DNA from: Kribbella steppae | Lineage (GTDB): Bacteria; Actinomycetota; Actinomycetes; Propionibacteriales; Kribbellaceae | Assembly (NCBI RefSeq): GCF_004342025.1 | Contig: NZ_SLWN01000005.1 | Coordinates: 1-64,000 of the forward strand | DNA length: 64,000 nucleotides | Reading direction: 5' to 3' | Shown here: piece by piece, positions 40,628 through 49,230 of the stretch | Numbering within the stretch: position 1 is the stretch's first letter | How the letters are laid out: every line of letters starts with the position of its first letter | Notes under the pieces: generated by a model | What the model saw: only the letters and a program-made list of their open reading frames with translations | Databases searched by the model: none | What the model was told of the DNA's origin: nothing | Translations under genes and position numbers: made by a program

Positions 40628-41704
40628 ATGACCAGGGACGGCAACTTCAAGAAGGTCGTCCGGCGTCACGCCGAGGAGACCGGGCTGCGCTACACCGAGG
40701 CGCTGACCGATCTAGAGGGTCTCAGTACCCGCATGCACCACGAGCCCGTTGCCGAGCGACTGCTCGCCCACCTTCGGGATTGCTACGGCATCAACGCCGT
40801 CGCGGCGACGAAGGTCAGTGTGCACAAGACCTACGTCTTCCGCATCGACAGGAATGACGGCGACCCGTGGATCGCGCGTGCGTTCCCTCCCGCCCGTCCG
40901 AGGGCCAGCGTCGAGGGCGACGCCGCGATCCTGCGATTCCTGGAGCGACACGACTTCCCCGCGGAGCGTCTTGCGGTCGACGACGCGGTGTCCGACTTCG
41001 ACGGAAGCGCGGTCCTCGTGACCCGGCTCATCGAAGGCGTCCCGCTTCCCGAAGGTGTCGAGAAGTTCGCCATTATGGGTGACCTGCTCGGACGGCTGCA
41101 CGCGCTGCCGTTCGACGAGTCCGTCACTCGCCCCGGTGGCGCGAGTGGTGAGGACCCCAGCCGTGAGGGTAGGCCGCGTCAGGATCTGCTGGCCGCTCTG
41201 TCGTTTCTCGATGCGGTGGACACCAAGGTCGCGGCTGCCAATCGCAAGCAATTCGAGCAGCTTCGCGACCAGGTACGCACGGCCGACGACGGTCACGGCC
41301 TTCCCGAGAGCTTGCTCCACGGCAACCTCCTCCACGCCCCCGATCACGCGGTCGTGAGCGAGCAACGGCCGGTGGCGATCAACTGGAAGGCGTCTGGGCG
41401 CGGACCGCGCCTCGCCGACTTCGCGTACCTGATCTGGGGCACCGGGCACTGGTCTCCTTCGAGACTCACCAACGAGGAGTGCATCGACGCGGTCGTCAAC
41501 GCCTACCGCCGACACGTCGAGCTGACCGACGACGAACTCGACCGACTCGAGGCGGTGATGTACATCCGGCCGCTCTACCTCGTTGGCTTCGGTTACCGGC
41601 GTGCGCTCGCCAACGGCCTGATGTTCGACGAGTGGGGTTTCATCGAACCACCGGAGTACTTCAGCTCCACCGCAGCCGCGACCAGAGCCGCGTTCCGCGG
41701 ATAG
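40628..41704 (+). CDS. Aminoglycoside-phosphotransferase-fold protein, catalytic Asp residues changed to Asn
   Basis: 358 residues from ATG at 40628 with AGGAGG just upstream. An N-terminal ~40-residue basic module (NFKKVVRRHAEETGLRYTEALTDLEG) precedes an APH/choline-kinase-like fold. The kinase motifs are altered: the catalytic HGD is HGN (H231-G232-N233) and the metal-binding IDW is INW (N252). Both aspartates needed for phosphate transfer are therefore missing, so this may be a pseudokinase that binds nucleotide or a partner. It is the first gene of an operon with the tandem UvrA-like gene, 15 bases upstream of it. The N-terminal module is one I have seen in front of other actinobacterial proteins, function unknown. 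Confidence 0.8.
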   Translation: MTRDGNFKKVVRRHAEETGLRYTEALTDLEGLSTRMHHEPVAERLLAHLRDCYGINAVAATKVSVHKTYVFRIDRNDGDPWIARAFPPARPRASVEGDAAILRFLERHDFPAERLAVDDAVSDFDGSAVLVTRLIEGVPLPEGVEKFAIMGDLLGRLHALPFDESVTRPGGASGEDPSREGRPRQDLLAALSFLDAVDTKVAAANRKQFEQLRDQVRTADDGHGLPESLLHGNLLHAPDHAVVSEQRPVAINWKASGRGPRLADFAYLIWGTGHWSPSRLTNEECIDAVVNAYRRHVELTDDELDRLEAVMYIRPLYLVGFGYRRALANGLMFDEWGFIEPPEYFSSTAAATRAAFRG

Positions 41705-41719
41705 ACAGCGTCCGCGGCG

Positions 41720-44700
41720 ATGGTGGGAAAGCTGAAGGTTCTCGGCGCGTCCGAGCACAACCTGCGTGACGTCGACGTCACGTTCGGGCCCGGCGTGACC
41801 GCCGTCGTCGGTGTGTCCGGTTCGGGGAAGTCGTCGCTCGCGTTCGACGTCGTCTACACCGAGGCACGGCGCCGGTTCACCGAGTCGTTCGCCCCCGGAC
41901 GTCGAGGGGCACGCGTTCCGGCCGCACAGGTACGCAGCATCGAAGGCTTGGGGCCTGCGGTCGCGATTGCCCAGAACGTGCTCAACGTCAACCCGGCTTC
42001 GACAGTGGCGACGTCGGTCGGCTTGCACCCGTTCCTGCGCATTCTCTACGCGCGATTCGCGGATGTCACCTGCCCGCGTTGCGAGGTGCCAGTTCGGTCG
42101 GTGTCGCGCGAAGAGCGGCTCGCGACCGCCTCGGACATGCTCGCGACCGCGGGCAGCCTCGACGTCGAGGTCGCGGTGGTGCGCGGGCTTCGCCGGAGCC
42201 ACGCGCGTCTGCTCGCCGGCCTGCGTGGCCAGTTCGACGCGGTCACGATCGACGGCCGTCCGTGGGCTGCAACCACGTCGAGCCGCGTGCCGCGGCTTGA
42301 CCCGGCGGTGCCGCACGATGTGGTCGTACGCGTCGCCACGCTCCAAGCGGGAGCGTCGGCGGCGGACGTTCGTGCCACCCTCGAGCGTGCTGACGCGTTG
42401 GGCTCGCCCGAGGTCCGTCTCGACGGTACGCCGGTACTGCGGACGCCCATTTGCCCGAGCTGCTCGGAGTGGGTCCGGCCGCTGGAGCCGATGGCGTTTC
42501 GCGACCCAGCGGTGGACACGTCGTCGCATCGCATCGCCGGCGTGACCTTGCCCGAGTTGCTGGCTTGCTCGGTGAGCGAGGTCCTCGAGTTCGTCGAGCA
42601 ACTTCCGGTCGGCCCCCGCGCGGCACGCATCGAGGACGAGCTGTTGCGGCGACTGCGGCCGATGGTCACGTTGGGGCTCGGCCACGTCACCCTCGACCGG
42701 TCGATGCCGACGCTGTCGCGCGGCGAGGCCCAACGGACCCGGCTGGCGGTCGTGCTCGGAGGCAGGCTCGAAGACCTGCTGCATGTCCTCGATGAGCCGA
42801 CCATCGGGCTGCACCACACCGATCTCCAACGACTGCTGGATGCCATCGCATCGCTTTCCGGCCCCGTCCTCATGGTCGAACACGACCGGGCCGCGATTGC
42901 GATGGCAGACGAGGTCGTCGAGATCGGCCCGGCCGGAGGCCGCGGCGGCGGCGAACTCGTCTTTCAAGGAACTCCCGCCGCGCTGTGGCGCGCCGGCACC
43001 GCATCGGGCCGCGGCTTTTCGGCGCCAGCCCGTATCCGGCGAGCCCCCCGTGCGATCGGTGATCAGCGGATCGGCATCAGCGGTGCCGGCCTGCGCAACC
43101 TTCGCGGAGTCGACTGCGAGATCCCGCTCGGAGCGCTCACCGTCATCACCGGTCCGTCGGGAGCCGGCAAGACCACCCTCGCTCGCGACGTGTTGTTGGC
43201 GTCGATCCGAGAGCACTCGCCGATCGGCTGCGCGACGTTCGACGCGCCCGCCGTGCGCGCGATCGCCGTCGACCAGAAGCCGCTGGGCAACAACCCGCGG
43301 TCAAATCCCGCGACGTACACCAAGGTCCTGGACCGCATCCGCGATGTCTTCGCGAACGAGACCGGGCGGTCCGCGTCGGAGTTCACGTTCAACCGAGCCG
43401 AAGGGGCCTGTCCCGAGTGCGAGGGGATGGGCGCGGTCGCGATCAGCCTGAGCTACCTCGCGCCCATATGGGTCCCGTGCGAGGCCTGCGAGGGCCGGCG
43501 CTACCGGCCCGAGGTCCTCGACGCAACGTGGTCGGAACTCTCGATCGCTGACGTGCTGGCGTTGAGTGTCGACGAGGCCCACGCCTTGTTCGCCGAGCAC
43601 CGGTCGGTGACGCGCATCCTCGAGACCTTGCAGGAAGTCGGGCTCGGCTACGTGACGTTGGGCCAGCCGTCGCCGAGCCTGTCAGGCGGTGAAGCGCAAC
43701 GGGTTCGTCTCGCCCGCGAGGTGACCAAGGCCAAGACGGGCGACCTTGTGCTGCTCGACGAGCCCACCACCGGCCTCCACCCCGCTGACCTCGGCCGGCT
43801 GCTTACTGTGCTGGACAAGCTGACGGCCAACGGCTGCACCGTGGTTGTCGTCGAGCACCACGCCGACGTGATCGCCTCCGCCGACTGGCGCGTCGATCTC
43901 GGCCCGGGCGGTGGCCCTGACGGCGGACGTCTGCAGCATTGCGGCCCGCCCGTCGCGGAGAAACAGCCGAGGGTGACGCCCCGAGCGAGGCCACGCGCCG
44001 GCCGACGCTCGAGCGACGCGATCAGCGTGCGCGGGGCCCGCGCCCACAATCTGCAGGGTGTGGATGTCGACTTCGCGAAGGGCCGATTCACCGTCGTGAC
44101 GGGGGTGTCGGGCTCCGGCAAGTCGTCGTTGGTCCGCGATGTCGTCGCGGCCGAAGCAACGCGGCGGTTGCTCGAGTGCCTGTCGGTGTACGAGCGCCAG
44201 TCGGTGCGAGAGGGTCCCGAAGCCCCGCTCGACTCGCTGACCGGACTGGGGCCGACGCTGAGCATCGACGCCTCCGGCACGATGTTCGACTCGCGAGGGC
44301 CCGGCTTCTATATCTGGGATGCCGCCCGAGCGACCGTTGGCCTGTCGAGCGACCTCGATCGTCTCATCGCCGTCGTCATGGCGCGCGCCGGTGTGCGCAC
44401 GTGCCTCGCGTGCGGTGGCGACGACGTTCGCCGAATGTCACCGACGCCCGACGCTGCGTGGACCTGCAGCGGTTGCGACACAACGGCGGTGCCGATCGAA
44501 CCGCGTCACCTGATGGGATCGCCGGCGTCCGTCTGTCCCCAATGCGTGGGACTCGGCGTTGAGCGCGAGTACGACTGGGACAAGCTGATCGTGCGGCCTG
44601 ACGCACCACTCGCCCGCTGCTTCGGCGGAAGCCTGGCATGGTTCCGTCCTGAAGTAGTCGGCAGCAACGACGTGTTGTGTGCCCTCGGCGCGCGCTACCA

Positions 44701-46396
44701 GTTCGACCCGAGCACCAAGCCGTGGTCCGAACTGACAGACGAAGTGCGCCACGCGGTCTTGTACGGCGACTCGTCCTGGGCCGGGCTCAACGACTGGGCT
44801 CAGCACGACCTGGGCGGCAAGGACACAAAGGTGTTCCCGTGTCGGGAGTGCGACGGCAAACGGCTGCGCGCTCCCTACTTGGCGATTCACCTCGAGGGTC
44901 GGGACCGCAATGACCTGTTCTCGGCATCGCTCGCCGAAGTCGAAGAGGTACTGGCGTCCATGGACGAACCCGACGACAAGCACTCCGCCGACGCCCGCAC
45001 CGTCGCCCTTCACCGCCTCGGCTTCCTGTGCTCGGTCGGGCTCGGCTACCTTCACTTGGACCGGACGACCTGGACGTTGTCCGCGGGCGAGGCCCAGCGG
45101 ATCAAGCTGGCGTCGGTGGTCGGCGGCGGCCTCGTCGGCATGACCGTTCTGCTTGACGAACCATCCCGCGGCCTGCACCCCGCAGAAGTGAGTGCGCTCG
45201 CTCAAACCCTGGCCGAGTTGCGCGACGCAGGCAACACCGTCATCACCGTCGAACATGACCCGACGCTCATCCGCGCCGCAGACGATGTCGTCGAGATCGG
45301 CCCTGGGCCCGGGCGAGCGGGCGGCCGCATCATCGATCTCAACAGTGCCGAGTCGGTCACCCGGGCAGTGCGCGACGGACGCAACTCGATCCCTCGCCGC
45401 GACCGCCGCGAGCCAACAGAGTGGATGCACGTCACCGGCGCGCGGGAGAACAACCTGCGCGGCCTCGACGTGCGCATCCCGCTCGGCGTGCACGTCGGCG
45501 TGTGCGGTGTGTCGGGTTCGGGCAAGTCCTCGCTCGTCGTCGACACGATCGCCCTGGGCCTGGCGCGACCGAAGACCGACATCCCTCACCGCGGTGTGGT
45601 CCGCGTCGAGCCCGGCGTTCACGACGCCATCGCCGGCGCGCCCGCCCGCACCGTCGTGGTCGACCAATCGCGCGCCGAGATCACCTCACCCGGCATGTTC
45701 CTCGGGCTGATCAACGCAGTCCGCAAGTCGTTCGCCACGAGCGAAGTCGCCCGCGAGCAGGGCATCACGATGAAGGATCTCACCTATGGCTGCGACGCCT
45801 GCGGCGGCAAAGGAACGTGGCAAGAGGGCATGTCGTTCCTGCCGTCGGTGACCCAGACCTGCGAGGCGTGCGGCGGCTGCGGCTACCGCCGCGAGGTCGC
45901 CGCCCTCGTCGAGCGGGGCCGAAGCCTCGCCGACATCGAAGCCCTCACCATCGGTGAACTCGTCGAGGAGTGGGGCGATATCGACCGGGTGCGCCGCGTC
46001 GGCGACGCCGCTGTCGCGCTCGGCCTTGGCTACCTGATCGTCCGCCAGCCCGGCTGGAGTCTCTCGGGCGGCGAAGCCCAGCGGCTCAAGCTCGCCAAGG
46101 AACTCGCTCGGTCCACGAAGGCCGGCACGCTGTACGTACTCGATGAGCCCACCGTCGGTCTGCAGGTCACCGACGTCGCCGTGCTCGCCCGCGCCCTCGA
46201 CACGATCGTCGACGCCGGCAACACCGTGCTCGTCGTCGAGCACGACCCGATGTTGCTCGCTACCTGTGACTGGCTCGTCGAACTCGGTCCCGGTGCAGGA
46301 CCCCATGGCGGCAAGACTGTCTTCGAAGGCCCACCCGAAGAACTCGCCAAGGCCGACACCGCCACCGCGCCCTTCCTGCTCGAGGTCCTCACATGA
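41720..46396 (+). CDS. Tandem UvrA-like ATPase with four nucleotide-binding domains
   Basis: 1558 residues; UvrA is normally ~950 with two ABC-type ATPase domains. Four Walker A motifs are present: GVSGSGKSS (31-39), GPSGAGKTT (~478), GVSGSGKSS (~795) and GVSGSGKSS (~1263). Each has its signature (LSRGEAQR ~331, LSGGEAQR ~654, LSAGEAQR ~1120, LSGGEAQR ~1448) and Walker B (LDEPTIGLHH, LDEPTTGLHP, LDEPSRGLHP, LDEPTVGLQ). Zinc-type Cys pairs recur, e.g. CPRCEVPV, CPECEGMG with CEACEG, CLACGG, CPQCVG with CRECDG, CDACGG with CEACGG. One chain thus equals a UvrA dimer, though the two halves are not identical. It is coupled to both neighbours. It may sense DNA lesions or bound drugs; the actual role is unknown. 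Confidence 0.9.
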   Translation: MVGKLKVLGASEHNLRDVDVTFGPGVTAVVGVSGSGKSSLAFDVVYTEARRRFTESFAPGRRGARVPAAQVRSIEGLGPAVAIAQNVLNVNPASTVATSVGLHPFLRILYARFADVTCPRCEVPVRSVSREERLATASDMLATAGSLDVEVAVVRGLRRSHARLLAGLRGQFDAVTIDGRPWAATTSSRVPRLDPAVPHDVVVRVATLQAGASAADVRATLERADALGSPEVRLDGTPVLRTPICPSCSEWVRPLEPMAFRDPAVDTSSHRIAGVTLPELLACSVSEVLEFVEQLPVGPRAARIEDELLRRLRPMVTLGLGHVTLDRSMPTLSRGEAQRTRLAVVLGGRLEDLLHVLDEPTIGLHHTDLQRLLDAIASLSGPVLMVEHDRAAIAMADEVVEIGPAGGRGGGELVFQGTPAALWRAGTASGRGFSAPARIRRAPRAIGDQRIGISGAGLRNLRGVDCEIPLGALTVITGPSGAGKTTLARDVLLASIREHSPIGCATFDAPAVRAIAVDQKPLGNNPRSNPATYTKVLDRIRDVFANETGRSASEFTFNRAEGACPECEGMGAVAISLSYLAPIWVPCEACEGRRYRPEVLDATWSELSIADVLALSVDEAHALFAEHRSVTRILETLQEVGLGYVTLGQPSPSLSGGEAQRVRLAREVTKAKTGDLVLLDEPTTGLHPADLGRLLTVLDKLTANGCTVVVVEHHADVIASADWRVDLGPGGGPDGGRLQHCGPPVAEKQPRVTPRARPRAGRRSSDAISVRGARAHNLQGVDVDFAKGRFTVVTGVSGSGKSSLVRDVVAAEATRRLLECLSVYERQSVREGPEAPLDSLTGLGPTLSIDASGTMFDSRGPGFYIWDAARATVGLSSDLDRLIAVVMARAGVRTCLACGGDDVRRMSPTPDAAWTCSGCDTTAVPIEPRHLMGSPASVCPQCVGLGVEREYDWDKLIVRPDAPLARCFGGSLAWFRPEVVGSNDVLCALGARYQFDPSTKPWSELTDEVRHAVLYGDSSWAGLNDWAQHDLGGKDTKVFPCRECDGKRLRAPYLAIHLEGRDRNDLFSASLAEVEEVLASMDEPDDKHSADARTVALHRLGFLCSVGLGYLHLDRTTWTLSAGEAQRIKLASVVGGGLVGMTVLLDEPSRGLHPAEVSALAQTLAELRDAGNTVITVEHDPTLIRAADDVVEIGPGPGRAGGRIIDLNSAESVTRAVRDGRNSIPRRDRREPTEWMHVTGARENNLRGLDVRIPLGVHVGVCGVSGSGKSSLVVDTIALGLARPKTDIPHRGVVRVEPGVHDAIAGAPARTVVVDQSRAEITSPGMFLGLINAVRKSFATSEVAREQGITMKDLTYGCDACGGKGTWQEGMSFLPSVTQTCEACGGCGYRREVAALVERGRSLADIEALTIGELVEEWGDIDRVRRVGDAAVALGLGYLIVRQPGWSLSGGEAQRLKLAKELARSTKAGTLYVLDEPTVGLQVTDVAVLARALDTIVDAGNTVLVVEHDPMLLATCDWLVELGPGAGPHGGKTVFEGPPEELAKADTATAPFLLEVLT

Positions 46397-47430
46397 ACAC
46401 GCTGCTACTCGGAGACCCGTCCCCGTCGCTGCAATGGCGCGCGGCCGTCGAGCTCGAGGGAATCACCGAGGACGATGACGACGTACAGGCGTCGCTCGCC
46501 GAGATCCGCGAGAGCGCCGCGGTCCGGTCGCTCCTCGCGCGGCTTGAAGCTGCGCGCAACCGGCCCAAGGCTGCCGGCTACCTGCTGTGTCAGCTCGCGT
46601 ACCTCGGCTACCGGGGGCCTGAGCTGCCCGCTGCGGTCGACGCCATCTTCGCCCACCAGCAGTCGGATGGCTCGTGGCCACTGTGGCTCGACGACGACAG
46701 CGACCAGCCAGCACGTAAGCCCACACGGAAAGCGCAGCCGCCACCGGCCCCAGCCGACGGCCCGCGGTTCATCACCATGCAGACGGTCGTACCCTTGCGG
46801 GGCATCGCCGCTGCGGGCTTTGCCACCGACCCGCGCGCGGAACGCGCCTACGAGTGGCTCCTCCGCGAACGCCTCCCCGACGGCTCCTGGCCGGCGGGAC
46901 CCAAAGCCGACCTCGGCGGTCCCGGACGCCCATCGCCGCCGGAGAAGGAGTACCGGCGACTCACACGAGCCGCTGGATGCCGCTCGGCGACGACCGGCGC
47001 CGCCGCCTGCTTCGCGCTGCACCCCGAACGGAGACGATCGGAGGCCGCTCGCATCGGCATCGACCATCTCCTCGCACGCGAGTCGCGAGACCAGTCGACC
47101 CTCGGCTGGGAAGTCTCCCGCCTGCTCGGGCTCGAGCGGGCCATGGGACAGGTCACCTTCTACGTCACCTGCGATCCCGCCTTCGTCCTCGACCTCGCCT
47201 CCCGATGCGGCGTCTCCGCTGATGACCGCCGCGTACGCGACCTCGTCACCTGGCTCGAAACACTTCGAGGCCCCTACGGCCTCTGGGAACACCACGCCCA
47301 GCCGCAGCTGTCCCGATGGCTCACCTTCGACCTCGAATGCAGCCTCCGCCGACTGACCGACGGCGACTGGATCGGCAACGAGGAACCGGCTGGCTTCACC
47401 CCCTACCAACGTGGCCGCCGCCGCTACTGA
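46393..47430 (+). CDS. Prenyltransferase/terpene-cyclase-like alpha-alpha toroid protein
   Basis: 345 residues starting by ATGA overlap with the UvrA-like gene. QW-type repeats mark an alpha/alpha toroid: FAHQQSDGSWPLW (~75-88), LLRERLPDGSWPAG (~156-169) and LETLRGPYGLWEHH (~292-305). The fold is shared by squalene cyclases, prenyltransferases and some lyases. The DxDD or DDxxD motifs of terpene cyclases are not seen, so catalysis is uncertain. It closes the three-gene operon and ends 25 bases before a convergent permease gene. Its link to a UvrA-like protein is unexplained. Confidence 0.75.
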   Translation: MNTLLLGDPSPSLQWRAAVELEGITEDDDDVQASLAEIRESAAVRSLLARLEAARNRPKAAGYLLCQLAYLGYRGPELPAAVDAIFAHQQSDGSWPLWLDDDSDQPARKPTRKAQPPPAPADGPRFITMQTVVPLRGIAAAGFATDPRAERAYEWLLRERLPDGSWPAGPKADLGGPGRPSPPEKEYRRLTRAAGCRSATTGAAACFALHPERRRSEAARIGIDHLLARESRDQSTLGWEVSRLLGLERAMGQVTFYVTCDPAFVLDLASRCGVSADDRRVRDLVTWLETLRGPYGLWEHHAQPQLSRWLTFDLECSLRRLTDGDWIGNEEPAGFTPYQRGRRRY

Positions 47431-47455
47431 CAAGGAGCCGGTTGCGGGGAAAGAC

Positions 47456-48286
47456 TCAGCCTTTGACGGCTCCGGATGCTAGGCCGGTTACGTAGAAGCG
47501 TTGTAGGCCGACGTACAGGACTATGCAGGGGATCATGGCGATCACCGAGCCTGCGACCAGGGAGCCGAAGTTGACCTCGCCGTAGGCGCCGGCCTGGACG
47601 TTCACCAATGCGACGGGCAGCGTGTAGAGCTCGTCCTTCGTGAGGAACGTCAATGCGCCGAGGAACTCGGTCCACGCCGCCAGGAACGCGTAGAGGGCGA
47701 CCGTCGCGGCGCCGGGGGTGACCAGCGGACGCAAGACGGACCCGATCATTCGCAGCGTGCCGCAGCCGTCGACGTGGGCGGAGTCTTCCAGCTCGACCGG
47801 GACCGAGGAGAAGGAGTTGCGCATGACGAAGACCCCGAACGGCAGGTTGACCGTGGTGTAGAAGAGCACCAGTCCGAGCAGGCTGTCGGTCAGCCGCAGG
47901 ACGTTCATCTCCAGGTACAGCGGCGTCAGGATCGCCTGGAACGGGATCATCATCGACACCATCACGAGAGCGAACAACAGCGGCCCACTCCGGAACCGGA
48001 ACCGGGCGAAACCATAGCCCGCGAAGGTGGCCAGTACGGCGGTCAGCGCCGCCGTACTGACCGCCACGACCAGACTGTTGCCGACGGCCCGCATCAGGTT
48101 GCCCGGTCCTTCGATCAGGGTCCGGAAGTTGTCCCAGGTCAGGTGGAAGAAGGTCGACCGATCCGGGGCCGCGACGATCACGTCGTTCGGCTGCACCGAC
48201 CGGAAGAGTGCCCACAGCAGCGGTACGGCGAAGACCAGGAAGGCACCGCCACCGCCGACGACGTACAGGATGTTCTTGAGCCTCAT
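47456..48286 (-). CDS. Carbohydrate ABC transporter permease (MalG type), arabinoside locus
   Basis: 276 residues from ATG at 48286. Six membrane helices, with the EAA loop seen as PVELEDSAHVDGCGTLRMIGSVLRPLVTPG. The end CIVLYVGLQRFYVTGLASGAVKG is typical of MalG-like proteins. It is the last gene of the operon, 2 bases after the MalF-type gene. No ATPase gene is present, so a shared ATPase is expected. An upstream open frame to 48568 is inside the partner gene and is rejected. Confidence 0.92.
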   Translation of the reverse strand: MRLKNILYVVGGGGAFLVFAVPLLWALFRSVQPNDVIVAAPDRSTFFHLTWDNFRTLIEGPGNLMRAVGNSLVVAVSTAALTAVLATFAGYGFARFRFRSGPLLFALVMVSMMIPFQAILTPLYLEMNVLRLTDSLLGLVLFYTTVNLPFGVFVMRNSFSSVPVELEDSAHVDGCGTLRMIGSVLRPLVTPGAATVALYAFLAAWTEFLGALTFLTKDELYTLPVALVNVQAGAYGEVNFGSLVAGSVIAMIPCIVLYVGLQRFYVTGLASGAVKG

Positions 48287-48288
48287 CG

Positions 48289-49230
48289 TCAGTCCCTCTC
48301 CCGGAGCAGCCAGAACTGGGCCGCGGTGACGAGTCCGACCACGACCACCAGCACGATCGACAGCGCGGTCGCGGCACCGAGCTGCAGTTGGACGAAGGCG
48401 CGGTTGTAGATGTACTGGACGACCGTGGTGGTGTCCGTCCCCGGACCGCCGCGGGTCAGGATGTAGAACTGGGTGAACGCGAGCAGCGAGCCGACCACCG
48501 AGATGATCACCGACATCGCGATCGTCGGACGCAGCACCGGGATCGTGATCTCCCACTCCTGCCGCCACCAGCCGGCCCCGTCCAGCTCGGACGACTCGTA
48601 GTACTCCCGCGGGATCGCCTGCATCCCGGCCATCAGCAGCATCATGGTCAGCCCCGACACACCCCAGATCACCAGCACGCAGATCAGGCCGGTCGCGAGC
48701 GGGCCGTCCACGAGCCAGGCCGTCGTACCGTCGGTGATGCCGAGTGTGCGGAGAATGATGTTGATCGCACCGCTGTCCGGCTGGGCCTCGAGCACGGTGA
48801 CGAAGCTCAGCGTGGACAGACCGACGACGAACGGCAGGAAGAAGACCGTACGCAACAAGGTCGCGCCGCGGCGCTTGCGACGTACCAGGACGGCGAGGGC
48901 GTAGCCGAGCACCAGGATCGGCCCGGTCACGATGACCGTGTAGAGCAGGGTGTAGAGCACCGACTTCGCGAATGCGGCGTCGGAGACGATGGCGGTGTAG
49001 TTCTTCACCCCGCTGAACTTCACCGTGCCGATCAGCGGCCAGTTGGTCAGCGAGATCACCAGCGCGAAGCCGAGCGGCACCAGCACGAAGACCGCGACGA
49101 ACAGTACGGCGGGCATCACGAGGAGCAGCCCGGTTCGGGACGGATGGGTGAGCGAGCCGCGGCCACGAGCAGCCTTCGGCCGCGCAGCAGGTTCCACGCG
49201 GCGAGGCCTGACTTCTGTCCGGGTGCTCAT
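48289..49230 (-). CDS. Carbohydrate ABC transporter permease (MalF type), arabinoside locus
   Basis: 313 residues from ATG at 49230, overlapping the binding-protein stop (ATGA). A basic cytoplasmic N-terminus of ~30 residues leads to the first helix GLLLVMPAVLFVAVFVLVPLGF. The EAA loop reads EYYESSELDGAGWWRQEWEITIPVLRP. It partners the MalG-type protein to import an oligosaccharide or glycoside. Confidence 0.92.
   Translation of the reverse strand: MSTRTEVRPRRVEPAARPKAARGRGSLTHPSRTGLLLVMPAVLFVAVFVLVPLGFALVISLTNWPLIGTVKFSGVKNYTAIVSDAAFAKSVLYTLLYTVIVTGPILVLGYALAVLVRRKRRGATLLRTVFFLPFVVGLSTLSFVTVLEAQPDSGAINIILRTLGITDGTTAWLVDGPLATGLICVLVIWGVSGLTMMLLMAGMQAIPREYYESSELDGAGWWRQEWEITIPVLRPTIAMSVIISVVGSLLAFTQFYILTRGGPGTDTTTVVQYIYNRAFVQLQLGAATALSIVLVVVVGLVTAAQFWLLRERD

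Noticed and set aside
41720..46396. Housekeeping UvrA
   Set aside because: Twice the ATPase domains, 1558 residues, and operon partners unrelated to nucleotide excision repair.
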